Shown one piece after another: positions 30,027 through 42,337 of a stretch of DNA of 64,000 bases (position 1 is the stretch's first letter; each line of letters begins with the position of its first letter). This stretch comes from Bromus sterilis. Its lineage: Eukaryota > Streptophyta > Magnoliopsida > Poales > Poaceae. The translations under genes and the position numbers were made by a program. Location of the stretch: assembly GCA_950022295.1 (NCBI GenBank), contig OX465600.1, positions 200,289,782-200,353,781 of the forward strand, written 5' to 3'. The notes under the pieces are model-generated. The model worked only from the letters and a program-made list of their open reading frames with translations, ran no database searches and was not told the DNA's origin.

Positions 30027-32376
30027 CAGAGATTAAGGGGGGAGGAAACAGTAAATACACGGCAATAATATACAAACATATGCATGACATGATAGATGAA
30101 ATGTTAACGGTGTTCTAACGCAGTGCAATGCACGTTGCTCGGAGCGGGAATTCATCCGGGGATGAACTACCGGCTCCGGGTGATTACCGGACAGGGCGAC
30201 CGGAGGGGGAAGGTATCATGCTGGAGGTGTCGTGGACATCCGACAAACATAAGGGGGGTGTATCCGTGTTAGTTGAAATATTCCGGACAACTTTCGTGTT
30301 CGGAATAAATTCATCCGGCAGGTTTCTACCGGCACCGGGAATTATCGACAAACAGCCCGGAGGGGGGGAATGTCGATGCTCGGTGTGTTAGGGGGGTGTG
30401 GTGAGGGTATGGATAGCGTATTCTTATTTGTTGTATTTTTCTGATCAATTTTCATGTACAAAGTTTTTGAATCTGACTTACGGTTTAAAAGATATTCAAA
30501 TTGAAAGTTTAAATCATTTTAAAAGATTTTCTGAATTTTCTTTATTAATAAAATAAACATTATCCACAGAGGGTTGACTGGTCAACTGACATGTGGGGCC
30601 TACTGACCAGTGGGTCCCACATGTCATACACAATATTTATTAAAAGTGTTTTATTTATATCTAATATTCTAGTGGGACCCAGCAGTAAGTGACACAATGA
30701 CTTAATTACCAGATTAAATCTAATTGAAGGGTTACTTAGTGGCTGGACCCATATGTCATTGGGCCAATTCTTAATAACATTTTATTTAGCTGAATATGGG
30801 CTTGGGCCCCACCTGTCATACACTTGGGGGGGGGGGTTATTCTCTGTTTTAACATTAACAGGGGATTAGGAGTTATTCCCCCCGGGTGGGACCCAGAGGT
30901 CAGTGGCACAAGCCACGGCCTGGGCATGCCGGCGGCGAGCAGTGCCATGGCCGGCAACTGTGTGCTCGCCACAGGCCGCTGAAGGAGCCGCCCCCGGGCT
31001 TGTTCGAACCAGCGAGGAGCAGCGCGTTGCCCGATGGTCGTAGCAGTGACAGGGACGGTCGGAGTGAAGCACGCCGTCGACAATGGTGGAGGCGGCCCTC
31101 GGGTCAAACCAGTATCGATGACGCGAGGTGAAAACGAGCTACCGCTCTGGTGAAACTTGTCCTACGGCCCACTAGGAGTACAACGACGCCATCTACATGA
31201 GTTAAGGGGCACGGGGAGCGCGACTACGATGGCTATGGCGGCAGCCGGAGCTGGTCCATATGGGAACGGCAGCATGGTGAAGAAACACGCGCGCGAGATG
31301 AGGGGAAATGAGGCCGAGCTCACCAGGAGTCCAACGCAAGTGACGGCTAGCTCGGGGAGGGGTTGTCCAGACCGGAATTTGTCGTCGATCGCCGGCAGCA
31401 GAGGTGGAAGGGAGGCGTCGATCCGCTTGACGCAGTGCGTCCCGCTCGCGATTCTCAGCTTGAGACGACGAGGACGACGTCTGCGCACCTCCCAGTGACG
31501 GCGGCTGTAGCTGTGGCGGCCAGTGGCCACGCCGGTGCGCGGCGGCGCCCACGATGCAGCCCGAGCAGTAGCAGGGCGGTGCGAGGGAGGGGAATGTAGT
31601 GGGCACGGGGGGAACTGGGCGGGCGGCTAGCGTTTCCGAGTCCAGGGGCGCGGGGTGGCTTATCCACGCCGCCGGCCGTGGATGGACGCCACGGCACGCC
31701 GTCCGGCCGCGGGATGGCATCCACGCAGCCGAGGAAGAAGACAAGGGAGTGAGGGGCGTGGGCTGGGCCGGTTGGGCTGCGGGTGGGCAGGGGGAAACAG
31801 GGGGTGGGCTCCTTTTGCTTTATTCCTTTTTCTGTATTTTCTTTTCTGTTTTCTCTTATGTTTGCATTTTGTTTAGTTGCTTAATCATTTTTGTAAAACT
31901 TGTAACATAGTCCAAAATGAGTGTAGCACAATATTGAGATGCGACAAAAAGATTTGGAGTTTTATGAATTCTTTTGCATTTTAATTTATTATTAAATGAG
32001 CAATTGGCCTGGAATTGCTACTGTTATTAATTGTTTACAATTTTCAGTGGCCCAATAAATACCAATGATTACATGGGCAGGGTCCAATGATTATTTGGGA
32101 TTTTATAAAAGTGGTTCCAAGATTTTTGGAAAAGATTTATTGTCACCATATTTTTAATATCCATCAAAAGACATTTTAGGGTTTGTTTGAATTTTATTTC
32201 AAATGGCTTGGACTTTAGTTGGCCAATGATGATCAAGGTTCATGGTTCATATTTGCTTGCAACAATATCAAAGGAGAATTTGAATTTGAACTGAACCAGT
32301 TGACCAAACAAAAGTTTTGAACAGTAGAGATGAACAGTAACCCTGATTACTGTTCACTGACAGAGAGAGTGTTACA

Positions 32377-32389
32377 AATCTCCCCCACT
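32377..32389 (-). other. Polypurine tract of chromovirus M
   Basis: AGTGGGGGAGATT on the - strand directly before the 3' LTR start TGTAACACTC. It primes plus-strand DNA synthesis in Gypsy elements and confirms the - orientation. Confidence 0.85.
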
Positions 32390-32412
32390 ACAAGAATTCT
32401 CGTCCCGAGAAT

Positions 32413-35400
32413 TTAGGTGTTAGAGGGGAAAAGATCGGGGTATTCCTCACGAAGACGATCTTTGCGTTCCCAAGTGGCTTCATCTTCAGAATGATTCGAC
32501 CACTGAACTTTGAGAAACTTCGTTGTCTTGTTGCGGGTTTTGCGTTCAAACTGATCGACAATGCGGCTTGGATGTTCTTGATAAGTCAAGTCCTGTTGCA
32601 GCTCGATCATATCATGCTCCACTTCACGAATAGGGTCTTTGAAGCAGCTTCGGAGTTGCGACACGTGGAATACATCGTGGACTTGAGAGAGGTTTGACGG
32701 CAATTCCAAACGGTATGCCACTGGTCCACTCCGGGAAAGAATACGGAACGGGCCAATGTAGCGAGGAGCTAACTTGCCTTTGATTCCGAAACGATGGGTG
32801 CCTCGCATTGCAGTGACACGGAGGTACGCGTATTCGCCAGGTTGATAGACCATTTCCTTGTGCTTGCGATCATAGTTGCTCTTCTGGCGGGACTGAGCAG
32901 CTTTCATGTGTTCACGAATAACACGAACCTTATCTTCGGCGTGCTGTATAATGTCCGGACCAATGAGGGTTCGTTCTCCAGTTTCTGACCAATTCAGAGG
33001 GGTTCGACACTTACGTCCATAGAGAACTTCGAAGGGTGCCATCTTCAAACTAGCCTGATAGCTATTGTTGTACGAGAATTCAGCAAATGGAAGAGATTCC
33101 TCCCATTTCTTACCGAATTAGATGACAGAAGCTCGGGGCATATCTTCAAGCACTTGATTCACGCGTTCGACTTGTCCTTGCGACTGGGGGTGATAAGCGG
33201 TGCTGAAATTTAGGTGAGTGCCCATAGCTTATTGGAAACTATCCCAGAACTTCGAGGTGAAAATGCTGCCACGGTCTGAACTGATCTCCAATGGAATACC
33301 CTGGAGGGAAACAATTATGGAAACATACAAGTCTACCAACTGACTAGCAGAGATCGTCTCCTTGACAGGCAGAAAATGAGCAACCTTGGAGAATCGGTCG
33401 ATGACGACAAAGATGGCATCATGACCCTTCTGCGATCGGGGAAATCCGGTGACGAAGTCCATTTCAATCTTGTCCCATTTCCATTCAGTAATAGAGAGTG
33501 GTTGCAGAGTACCAGCAGGTCTTTGATGTTCGGCTTTCACGCGATGGCAAACGTCACACTCATCAACATAACGAGCAATGTCTTGTTTCATGTTGGACCA
33601 CCAGTACCGCTGACGAATGTCTTGGTACATCTTGGTACTACCAGGGTGAATTGACAAAGGTGTATCATGAGCTTCTTTCAAGACATCAGGGGCGTAATTC
33701 AGGTAGCCCTTGGCTACCGGAACTACTAAACGATCCTTGAAGTACACCGCATTATCATCATTTGCATCAATAGTGAAGAATGAGGGTTCTCCGCTGGCGA
33801 CACGACTCTTAATCTTCCAAATGTCAGAGTCATAATGTTGTACCATCTTGATGCGGGTGTCGAGGTCTGGTTGGACCACCAGGGAGTTCACATATCCCTG
33901 CGGAACAATTTCGATGTTCAGCTTGCGGAGTTCTGCATACAGACGTGGTCGTAGCACCTGAACTTCAAGTTCACTACAATAGGCTTTACGGCTTAAGGCA
34001 TCGGCCACCACATTAGCTTTGCCCGGCGTGTGAGAAATTCCCATGTTGTAGTCGGCTATTGTCTCGAGCCATCTCTGTTGGCGGAGATTCAGGTCGGGTT
34101 TCGTAAACAGGTACTTCAGGCTTTGGTGGTCGGTGAAGATCTCGCAATGATTTCCGATGAGGTAATTTCGCCACAGCTTCAATGCATAAATTACCGCTGC
34201 CAATTCGAGATCATGAGTTGGATAGTTTTCTTCGTGAGCACGCAACCGACGAGAGCCATAAGCAATCACTTTGCGCTCTTGCATTAGGACACAGCCTAAT
34301 CCTTGACGAGACGCGTCGCAGTAAATCACGAAGTCCTTCTGAGTATCAGGAGGAGCAAGCACCGGGGGAGAAGTGAGCTTGTCCTTCAGAACTTGAAAAC
34401 TTTCTTGACGTTTATCAGTACACTCAAACTTGACGCCTTTGTGAAGCACGTTAGTCAGAGGCTTGGCAATCTTGGAGAAATTCTCAACAAAACGGAGGCA
34501 ATAGCTGGCAAGGCCGAGGAAACTTTTGACTTGCTTGACAGTCCTGGGCGGAGTCCAGTCAAGAATAGCCTGGATACGTTCGGAGTTGACGGCAACGCCA
34601 TCCTTGGAAATCACATGACCAAGGTAGGTTACTTCGGGAAGCCAGAACTCACACTTAGAATACTTAGCATCGAGTTTGTGTTCTCGAAGCTTTTCCAGTA
34701 TAAGACGAAGATGTTTAGCATGTTCTGCATCGGTCTTGGAGTAAATCAATATATCATCCAGATAAACCACGACAGACTTGTCGAGATATTCCATGAATAT
34801 ATAGTTCATCAATCTAGAGAAGGTGGCTTTTGCATTCGTCGAGCCAAAGGACATGACAGTGTACTCGTATGAACCATAGCGAGTAATGAATGCAGTATTC
34901 GGTATGTTCTCATCACGAACCCGGATCTGATGGTAACCCAACCTTAAGTCGAGTTTTGAAAACACCGTGGATCCAGCAAATGATCATAAAGATCATTGAT
35001 CCAAGGGAGGGGGTACTCGTTCTGTATCGTGGCCTGGTTGATAGGTCGGTAATCTTGGACCAAACTGTTCGTGCCATCACTCTTCTTGACAAAGAGCGAA
35101 GGTGCTCCCCAAGCAGAGGAACTAGGAAGGATAAAGCCTTTCTCGAGGGCCGTGTCGATCTCCTTCTTCAACTCAAGGAGGTGGTGAGGTGGCATCTTAT
35201 ATGGGCACTTGGCAATACGGACGGTGCCAGGCTTCAAGTCGATGACGAATTCAACTTCCCTAATCGGGGGTATCCCCGGCAGTTCTTCTGGGAATACGTC
35301 GGTAAAATCACAAACGATTGGGACTTTCTCAATCCCTTCGAGAGGTGCGACATTCAAGGCATTCAGAGCATATATACGAGCTTCGGCATTCATCGACACA

Positions 35401-35749
35401 ATGGAAGTGTGACTCACAATCGCGCCAGAAGGATGAAAAAGTTGGATGACCTTGGTGCCACAATAAAGTGCGGCATCGTGGGCTTTCAGCTAATCCATAC
35501 CCAAGATAAGGGCAATAGTGGATGTTTTCAGAATATGTGGGGAGACAAGGAACTCAATCCTTTCGATCTCGACGGTGATGTTAGGTGCTAGCATGTCAAC
35601 GTGACACATGCTGCCGGGTGTTTTAACGGCCAAGGGGGTGCGCATCTTTTCGTGGAATATGCCATGCTTAGATGCAAATGCTCTAGACATAAATGAATGC
35701 GATGCTCCTGTATCAAATAAAACAGTAGCAGGTATTGAGTTAACGAGGA
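32413..35749 (-). pseudogene. Chromovirus M protease, RT, RNase H, integrase, chromodomain
   Basis: Protease (35749-35493) has the active site VLFDTGASHSF and ends in LGMD before TAG 35492-35490. RT starts about 35417 (YRPINQATIQNEYPLP), shifts frame once near 34970, then has FSKLDLRLGYHQI and YLDDILIYSK (active site). RNase H: YCDASRQGLGC, HDLELAAVIYALK, FTDHQSLKYLF. Integrase: HPGSTKM, CDVCHRVKAEHQRPAG, MDFVTGFPRS, SSDRGSIF, QVERVNQ (D-D-E kept), with TAA at 33231-33229 and TAA at 33120-33118. The C terminus carries a chromodomain-like LKVQWSNHSEDEATWERKD and ends at 32413. The protease begins just after the solo LTR. One frameshift and three stops inactivate it. Confidence 0.93.
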
Positions 35750-35754
35750 GTGTA
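35750..35754. repeat. Target-site duplication GTGTA of the solo LTR, left copy
   Basis: GTGTA precedes TGTAACACCC; the second copy follows GAGTCACA at 40574-40578. Confidence 0.92.
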
Positions 35755-38700
35755 TGTAACACCCTCAGATCCAGTACAGTAATCACTACAGTGATTCCAC
35801 TGTTAGTGATCATTACTGTTGATGATCAAGCCAAGATCACCTTTGATCATAGCTCTGTCAGATTCTCACCCTGTTAAAATTTTCAAATAAGTGTGGATTG
35901 TAAATTCTTGCTCCAAAAAAATTGTGAATGTCAGTCAATCAACATGATCATGGTTAAACCAAGTCACCCTTAGTCATTTGAATAATCACAAGTCTGTGAT
36001 GATAGTGAAACCAATGTTGTGGGGTTATCAAAATTGTTTTGAAAATTTAAGTGAAAATGGAAATCTTAGTTGAACCAAAATAATGGAATCTATTTATAAA
36101 ATGCCTAACAATCTTAAGCCATGATAATATAGCAATAGTTGTTTTATGAAAAATGGTATAGTAATATAAAGGGATAATATTTAAAATAAAAACAATAGTT
36201 GGGAATTGTTAAATTGCCATGGAATAAAAAAACAAGTGGGAATTTTAAATGAACTAAATTTTATGGAAACAATTTTATAAAATGCCTAATAATCTGTAGG
36301 CCATAATAAAAGTGATTTGGGATTTTATTACCATGTTTTAATAATGTAGATAAATAAAAACAGTAGCAAAATAATAGCTTTTACGTCATATTAAATAATT
36401 TAAAGGTCTAAAGGATTTTATTTTTGTACCAAACTTTTTGTGTCATCATGTTAAAGTGTAACAATAATATAGGTGCAATTATAACATTTTACAAAAATCA
36501 AAAACTAGCTAAAATAAATTAAAACAGAAAAGAAATAGAACAAAAAAAGGAAACAATAATTTTTTTTACAAAAACCCCTATCAGACGCCGGGGGCGAGGC
36601 CCACCAGGCCCAACCCCCTTCTCTCCTCTCCCCTCCCCTGTCTCATCCCCACCTAACCCCTCCCCCACCCCGACGCGCCATGGCAGGGGAGCAGGACGCC
36701 ACGGCCCCCCTGACCTGCTCCCCCCTCCTCCCTCACCTGCTCCCTCGGGGATAAGGCCGAAGCCACCCACCCCCTGGAGCCCCCCCCCCCTGTAGCCCAC
36801 TCTATTCCCCCCTCCCTCTCTCTGTGGACGGGTCGCACCCGAGCCGCCATGGCCGCGGGCTCATGAGCTCGCGCGGCCGCTGCGCTCCTTAGCCACGACC
36901 ATCTTGCCCAGGAGCTCACCCACGTTCGACTTCGTCTCCCCGCGCTCGCCATCGACGTCGTGATGCACTACCTCGCCGGGATTGGGCCGCCCCCGTCGCC
37001 TCAGCCACCAGCGATGCCGCCCCAAATTCGTTCGCCTCCGGTCCACCTTCGACATCCTCGTCGCCTCCATTGGGCCCGCTGTAAGATTCCGCGCCGAAAC
37101 CCCCCGTCGCTGCGCTCATTTTGGTACCGTAGAAGCCGCCCCGCACTGATGCACTCCGGCCGCCGCCGGTTGAGGCCATGGCCGTCGGGCTCGGGCGCTC
37201 CAGCCCGCGAACCCCACGCTCCCTGCCCCTTCGTGCCACTCCCGTGCGCGGCCACGGCCTCACGCGCCGGCCTCCGACCCGTAGCCTGCGCCCCCGTCCC
37301 GTCGCGCCCCCCTGCTCCGGCATCGCCGCCGTCCCACGGCCTGCCGCCGGCGTGCAGTTTGGCCGTGGGGTAATACCCACCCACTGACTAGTGGGACCAG
37401 CCCGGGTTAATTAGCCACTAACCCAGACATTTAACCCCCCCCCATGTGAGACTTACCAGTGGGGCCTACCCCTGCTAAATTAATTTAATTAATGTATATT
37501 AACAGTGTGTCAATGACAACTTGGCCCAACCAGTAAGTAGTTAGTTTAATTTAAATAGAAAATATAATGTCCCACTGACATGTGGGACCCCACTTTTATT
37601 AGATTAAAGAAAATCATTTTATTAAACTGTCCCAATGACAGGTGGGACCCACTGGTCTGTTTGACCAGTCAAACACCCCTGTGTATGAAAATTGGGGCCC
37701 CTCTGTCAGCACTGTTTTGGATAAGTTTATGGATAATGTTGCTATTTAAATAATAAAAGAAATTCCAAAAATCCTTTAAATATTAGAAATTCAATATCTT
37801 TTAAACCGTAACTCAGATTCAAAAAGTTTATACATGAAAATTGATCAGAAAAATATAACGAATACAAATACGCTATCCGTATGTCTACCACCCCCCTCTA
37901 ACGTACCGAACATCGACATTCCCCCCTTCGGGCCGTCTATCGATAATTCCCGTTACCGATAAAAGTTGTCCGGATGAAAAACTTTTGTATACGAAAGTTA
38001 CTCAGAACGGATCCACGGTTACGAATACGTTACTCATACTCCCACCACACCCCTCTAACACAACGAACATCGAACCGTCCCCCTCCGGTACCGTCAGTCC
38101 GATAATTTCCCGATACCGATAAACCCTCCGGATGAATTTATTCTGAACACGAATGTTGTTCGGAATAGATCAACTAACCCGGATACACCGCCCACATATG
38201 TGTCGGGTGTCCACGACACCTCCGGCATGATATCTCCCCCCCTCCGGACACCTTGTCCGATAATCACCCGGAGCCAGTAGTTCATCCTCAGATGGATTTC
38301 CGTTCCGAGCAACGTGCATTGCACTGCGTTAGAACCCCGTTTACAATTCATCTGTTATGTCTTGCATTTGTATTGTTGTTATTGTTATGTATTTATTGTT
38401 TCTTCCCCCCCTTAATCTCCGGTAGACCCCGCTGCTGCCGTCGACGACATCGCTGCCGAGTACGACTACTACGTCGACGACCGTACCGCTACTGTCGAGC
38501 TACCAGGAAAGCAGAGCCATTCCCTTCCCCAGATATCGCCTATCTTTCCGTACCTTTCTTGCACTAGGCATTGTTACTGTTGCTGCTACGATTACAATCC
38601 TATTCAATTGCATAGCCTGTTTTTGTCGCCCCTTGATGTACCTTCCTTTAATCCTATGCTGCCTATTATTACTTATGCATTTTTCAGCAGTAAACCCTGC

Positions 38701-40573
38701 GCATTGTTAGCTATGTTTAGAATAGAGGGTCTTGGCCACTCAGGGGAGTGACGCGGATACAAAATATATACAACTGCAACAGGTACGAATCAATGCAGAC
38801 ACCCTAGGGAACCTACCACGGCGAGACTCTGCCGAGTCGCTTCGAGTTTGACTTACGAGTGGAATGGACTCGTATTTCACTCTCGTCGGCTCAGTAGCGT
38901 AGCATCACCTGGATGATATGAGGTTTACCTCTTTAGTTCATTCCGCTGATGTCTCTGTCAAACCTCTTAAGTGTGCCATCGAGGGTGATTCCTCCTGGTT
39001 TCACTTAATGGTAGGGACTCGAACCAACTGGTGTCCTTAAAGGTAAGAAGTCGGGCGACCCAACGGTGCCCACGAGAGGTATTGCGACGGGACGACAGGG
39101 AGGGTACGACCAGTGTACCGGTGTGCTTAGCCCCTGGTCGTTGGCCGCGAGAGTTACCAAAACCACGAAAGTCGAGCTCCTCCAGAAGCACACGCGAGAC
39201 AAGGTAAGGAGACGGTTCACCTTGTTGGTAACCGCAGTGACTTGGTGGGACGACGGGGCAGGCACCGGTGTACTGGTGGTCCTGGCTGCTGTCGTTGTCC
39301 GCGGGTCAGGTAAGTCGAGGCAACGATAACGGTTGTCACGCAGGTTAATAAAATGCTAAATGGTTCAGTGAATGTCTTGAGTTGGCTATATTCCATGTAA
39401 GCATTACCTACCCGTGGGAACTACGAGTTATTGGCTCCTCCGCTTCTTAGTGTCGTCCGAGGACTCTTCAGACGTCAGCAGTACTGCGGGCTGATTGCCG
39501 GGAAGTGGTGTTGTCTTATTTGCTCGCGCGGTGGTGTATTATTTGGATTTTCTTCAACTTCACCGGCCAGCCACGCACCGTGCAGGAGTACGTTCGGGTT
39601 GGGGTCCAAGGCCCGGCGTACTTAGGATTTAGACCGGCGGATGGCCTCTCTGTTGAGTTTGAAAGATGGGCTATGAAGTGTCGGATAGCCTCGGTGGAGC
39701 GTTCCCTAACAAGGTTCCCTCCACCCTGGAGATCCGTGCGTGTCGCGTAACACAAGTGCACCCCTGCAGGGAAGATTAATCTATTCGAATAGCCGTGTCC
39801 ACGGTAACAGGACGCTTTATGCTGAAGCTGGATCTTACCACTAGAAACTATTATTAAACTGTATGGTTCCGGGTTCTCTTCCTCGCGGGGATGTCGAGGA
39901 GGTGAACTCGGAGGCATTGCTAATTATTACAACTTATTATTATAAACTGTTGGCTGATTCTTACCTCATGCTGCAAGACATCGTCGGAATATGCTAGTCT
40001 TCGATAGGCCTAGCTTCTTACCCTTGCTCTAAATTTCTGTCTTTCAGTCCACTATATACAGCCTCTTCTTTCCTTTGATACAATGCATAATGCTTAGTAG
40101 CGGACGTAAGACTCGTGGGTATACTAGATACTCACCTGCTTTATTTCCTTTACTGTTTTGCCTGATCGGCCGCTGCAGTCGACGTTGGAGTCCAGGAGTA
40201 GGAGATCCCCGATGTCGACCACCGTAACGTGAAGATCCCCGATGCCTTCTACGACGTCGAGTTCCCCGTTGACCAGGAGTAGCTTGGAGGTTCCCAGGAA
40301 GGAGGCCTCGCCTTTTCGATCTGTTGTTATTTGTGCTAGCCTTCTTAAGGCAACCTTGTATCCTTGTGTCTGTACTCAGATACTATTACTTCCGTTGACT
40401 TTGTGCTCTCGAGCGGTTGTATTCGAGCCCTCGTGGCCCCTGGCTTGTATTAAACAACTTGTATTATTTTATTTGTAGAGTTGTGTTGTGATATCTCACC
40501 GTGAGTCCCTAATCTCGATCGTGTACCTTGCGTGTATGATTACTGTACACGGCTTGATATTGGGGGAGTCACA
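35755..40573 (+). mobile_element. Solo LTR (4819 bp) inside chromovirus M, opposite orientation
   Basis: Starts TGTAACACCCTC at 35755 and ends GGGGGAGTCACA at 40573, flanked by GTGTA on both sides (35750-35754 and 40574-40578). It is a diverged relative of the M LTRs: same start and end type, same GC-rich island (36580-37390), same downstream 150-bp units and P1/P2 frames. No internal region is left. It sits in the gag-protease junction, and the gag and protease frames on both sides are in register if it is left out. Frames within 36860-37387 are island artefacts. Confidence 0.93.
37860..38290 (+). repeat. Three diverged units of about 150 bp in the solo LTR
   Basis: Units begin near 37862, 38017 and 38172. 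They share a CGATAATT(T)CCCG or CGATAATCACCCG core and CGGATGAA-like ends. The two M LTRs have two such units (30125-30410 and 44490-44765), so copy number differs between subfamilies. Confidence 0.7.
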
Positions 40574-41685
40574 GTGTACCCATCACAGTAGCGGGCTGTT
40601 CCTGAGATGCTTCAACATCAATGTTGTAAGCATGACCACGAGCATGATGATTTGACCCAGTATTATAGCTGAGGGTCCGATTGTTGCCACGACCATTTCC
40701 GCGGCCAGCAGGGTGAACTACCAGTTGATTCTGTCACTGAGGGCAGTCTCTAGAAATATGGCCTGGCTGGCGGCACTTGAAACACAGGCCATCTTGAGGA
40801 CGGAGAGGTGCAGTCTCAGTCTTCGGCTGTCTTGGCGGGGGCGGAGGCAGACGGGGTACAACATACGACGGACTTGGTGCAGGGGCAGTTGGACGCATAA
40901 GATTGTGTGGAATCCAAACGCGTTGCTTCTGTGCTGTGCCCGAAGACGAGCCAGCATCACGGGGGCGCTTCGGCGAACCACCGAACTTAAGCTGAGCGGT
41001 CTCGAGAGTGATAGTTTGGTTCACCATGGTGGCGAAGTCGGGGAAGGCGTGCAAAGGCAGTGCAAGCTGGAGATCTGGGTTGAGCCCATCACGGAACTTC
41101 TCTTGCCTACTTGCATCATTGGGGAGGTCACTTGCAGCATAGCTTGAGAGGCGGAGGAATTCCCTCTAGTATGCCTTCGACAGTTTTGTTGCCCTGAACG
41201 AGGTTGCGGAACTGGGCCTTCATACGGTTCATAATCTCCTGGGGGACATAACGAGCGCGGAAGGCAGTCTTGAAGTCATTCCATGTGACGACAGTCCCTT
41301 CAGCTAGCGAGCCCTTGTAAGTGTCCCACCACTGAGCAGCGAGGCCACGCAGGAAATAGGACGCGAAGTTGACATAATCAGCAGCGCTCACATTAGCGAA
41401 CTCCAGATGACGAGTGATGTCACGAAGCCAATCATCAGCATCCAGCGGCTGTTCCGGTTGGTGGAAGAGAGGGGGATTGAGACGCATGAAATCCCGCAGA
41501 GTAAACACAGGCGGTTGGTTCTGGTGCTGGTTCTGGTTCTGATTCTGGTTCTGGAGCTGATCTATGACTCCTTGCATAAACACTTGGTTCATCTGAAACT
41601 GTTGCATCATCGCGGACATGTAGTCCGGCGGCGGAGGTGGATCGTTGGCACCACGACCACGACCACGACCACCACGACCAGCCAT
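40574..41685 (-). pseudogene. Chromovirus M gag
   Basis: Likely start MAGRGGRGRGRGAND at 41685; an upstream in-frame Met at 41724 is possible. The gag core follows (LDADDWLRDITRHLEFA, YFLRGLAAQWWDTYKG, FRARYVP), with a frameshift near 41165, then a Pro-rich linker and one CCHC zinc knuckle, CFKCRQPGHISRDC. Right after it is TGA 40736-40734, where the context suggests a former CGA. The frame then runs on to the solo LTR edge and continues as protease beyond 35750. Gag forms the virus-like particle and binds element RNA. Confidence 0.9.
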
Positions 41686-42322
41686 CCTGCTAGAATTTAA
41701 CAGGGGTATTTCAGCGATGAACATTTGAACGAGATGCCGGAAATGAGTAATAGGAAAAGCGACAACAAGAGGAGGCGCGGATATATATAGGAGTAGTCAT
41801 ATAAGCCATACACATCCACACATAGAATCAATCGAAAATCGGGCATCGTAACGTCGTAGAAATTAAGGAAAAAGGACACACTAGGCGGCGCGCAGACCGC
41901 GGTAAGGATTACATGATGCGACATAGATTCCACTATGTCAATCACGCCGCAAGAAAACTGTTGGCCACAGGAGTTAATGCCAGAGGACGCGAGGGCTGCC
42001 CAGAATGAGAATGGGATCCGCGGCCCGGGACTTGGGGGTGGAACTCCTGCAACACGACTCAATCCATGGGGAACCACCAAAACGCCGGATGGAATCAAGA
42101 GAACCTTATCCTAATGTCAGAGTTTGTAAAAATTACCAGCAAGGATAAGAGAGCAGATTCCCAGAGCATAGGTAAGGAGAAAAGGATCCTAATACCGTAG
42201 GTATCACACGTAGTGACATCGATGTGGGCCCGTAAGCCAAATATTAAGTTAGCAAAATAGTTTTCAAAGTCTAGACTCAACTTCGAAACGATAGTGGAGG
42301 GGTGGCTTCCTACAGGCAGTCG
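41686..42322 (-). other. Leader of chromovirus M between primer site and gag
   Basis: About 640 bases without a supported gene; frames 42098-41697 and 42424-42095 cross it but have no motifs. Packaging signals would be expected here, but none can be named from sequence alone. Confidence 0.6.
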
Positions 42323-42334
42323 GCTCTGATACCA
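42323..42334 (-). other. Primer-binding site, initiator tRNA-Met
   Basis: TGGTATCAGAGC on the - strand, three bases from the 5' LTR end. This is the standard primer site of Tekay/Del chromoviruses and many Copia elements. Confidence 0.93.
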
Positions 42335-42337
42335 ACT

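Larger units (their letters stand above)
28056..32376 (-). mobile_element. 3' LTR of chromovirus M (4321 bp)
   Basis: On the - strand it starts TGTAACACTCTC at 32376 and ends GGGCGTCACA at 28056. It is collinear with 42338-46732, apart from indels. It contains a GC-rich island (about 30880-31800), a segment with two diverged 150-bp units (about 30125-30410), and two short exon-like frames (28344-28427, 29916-30026). Larger frames such as 31744-31202 are island artefacts. Confidence 0.93.

Noticed and set aside
31157..31910. Frames of 100-180 codons on both strands
   Set aside because: GC-rich island of the chromovirus M LTR; low-complexity Pro/Arg/Ser translation and no domain.
34303..35591. 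Two + strand frames of 189 and 233 codons
   Set aside because: They are antisense shadows of RT and protease in element M, whose domains are clear on the - strand.
36860..37387. Frames of 127-154 codons on both strands
   Set aside because: GC-rich island of the solo LTR; no motif and both strands open.
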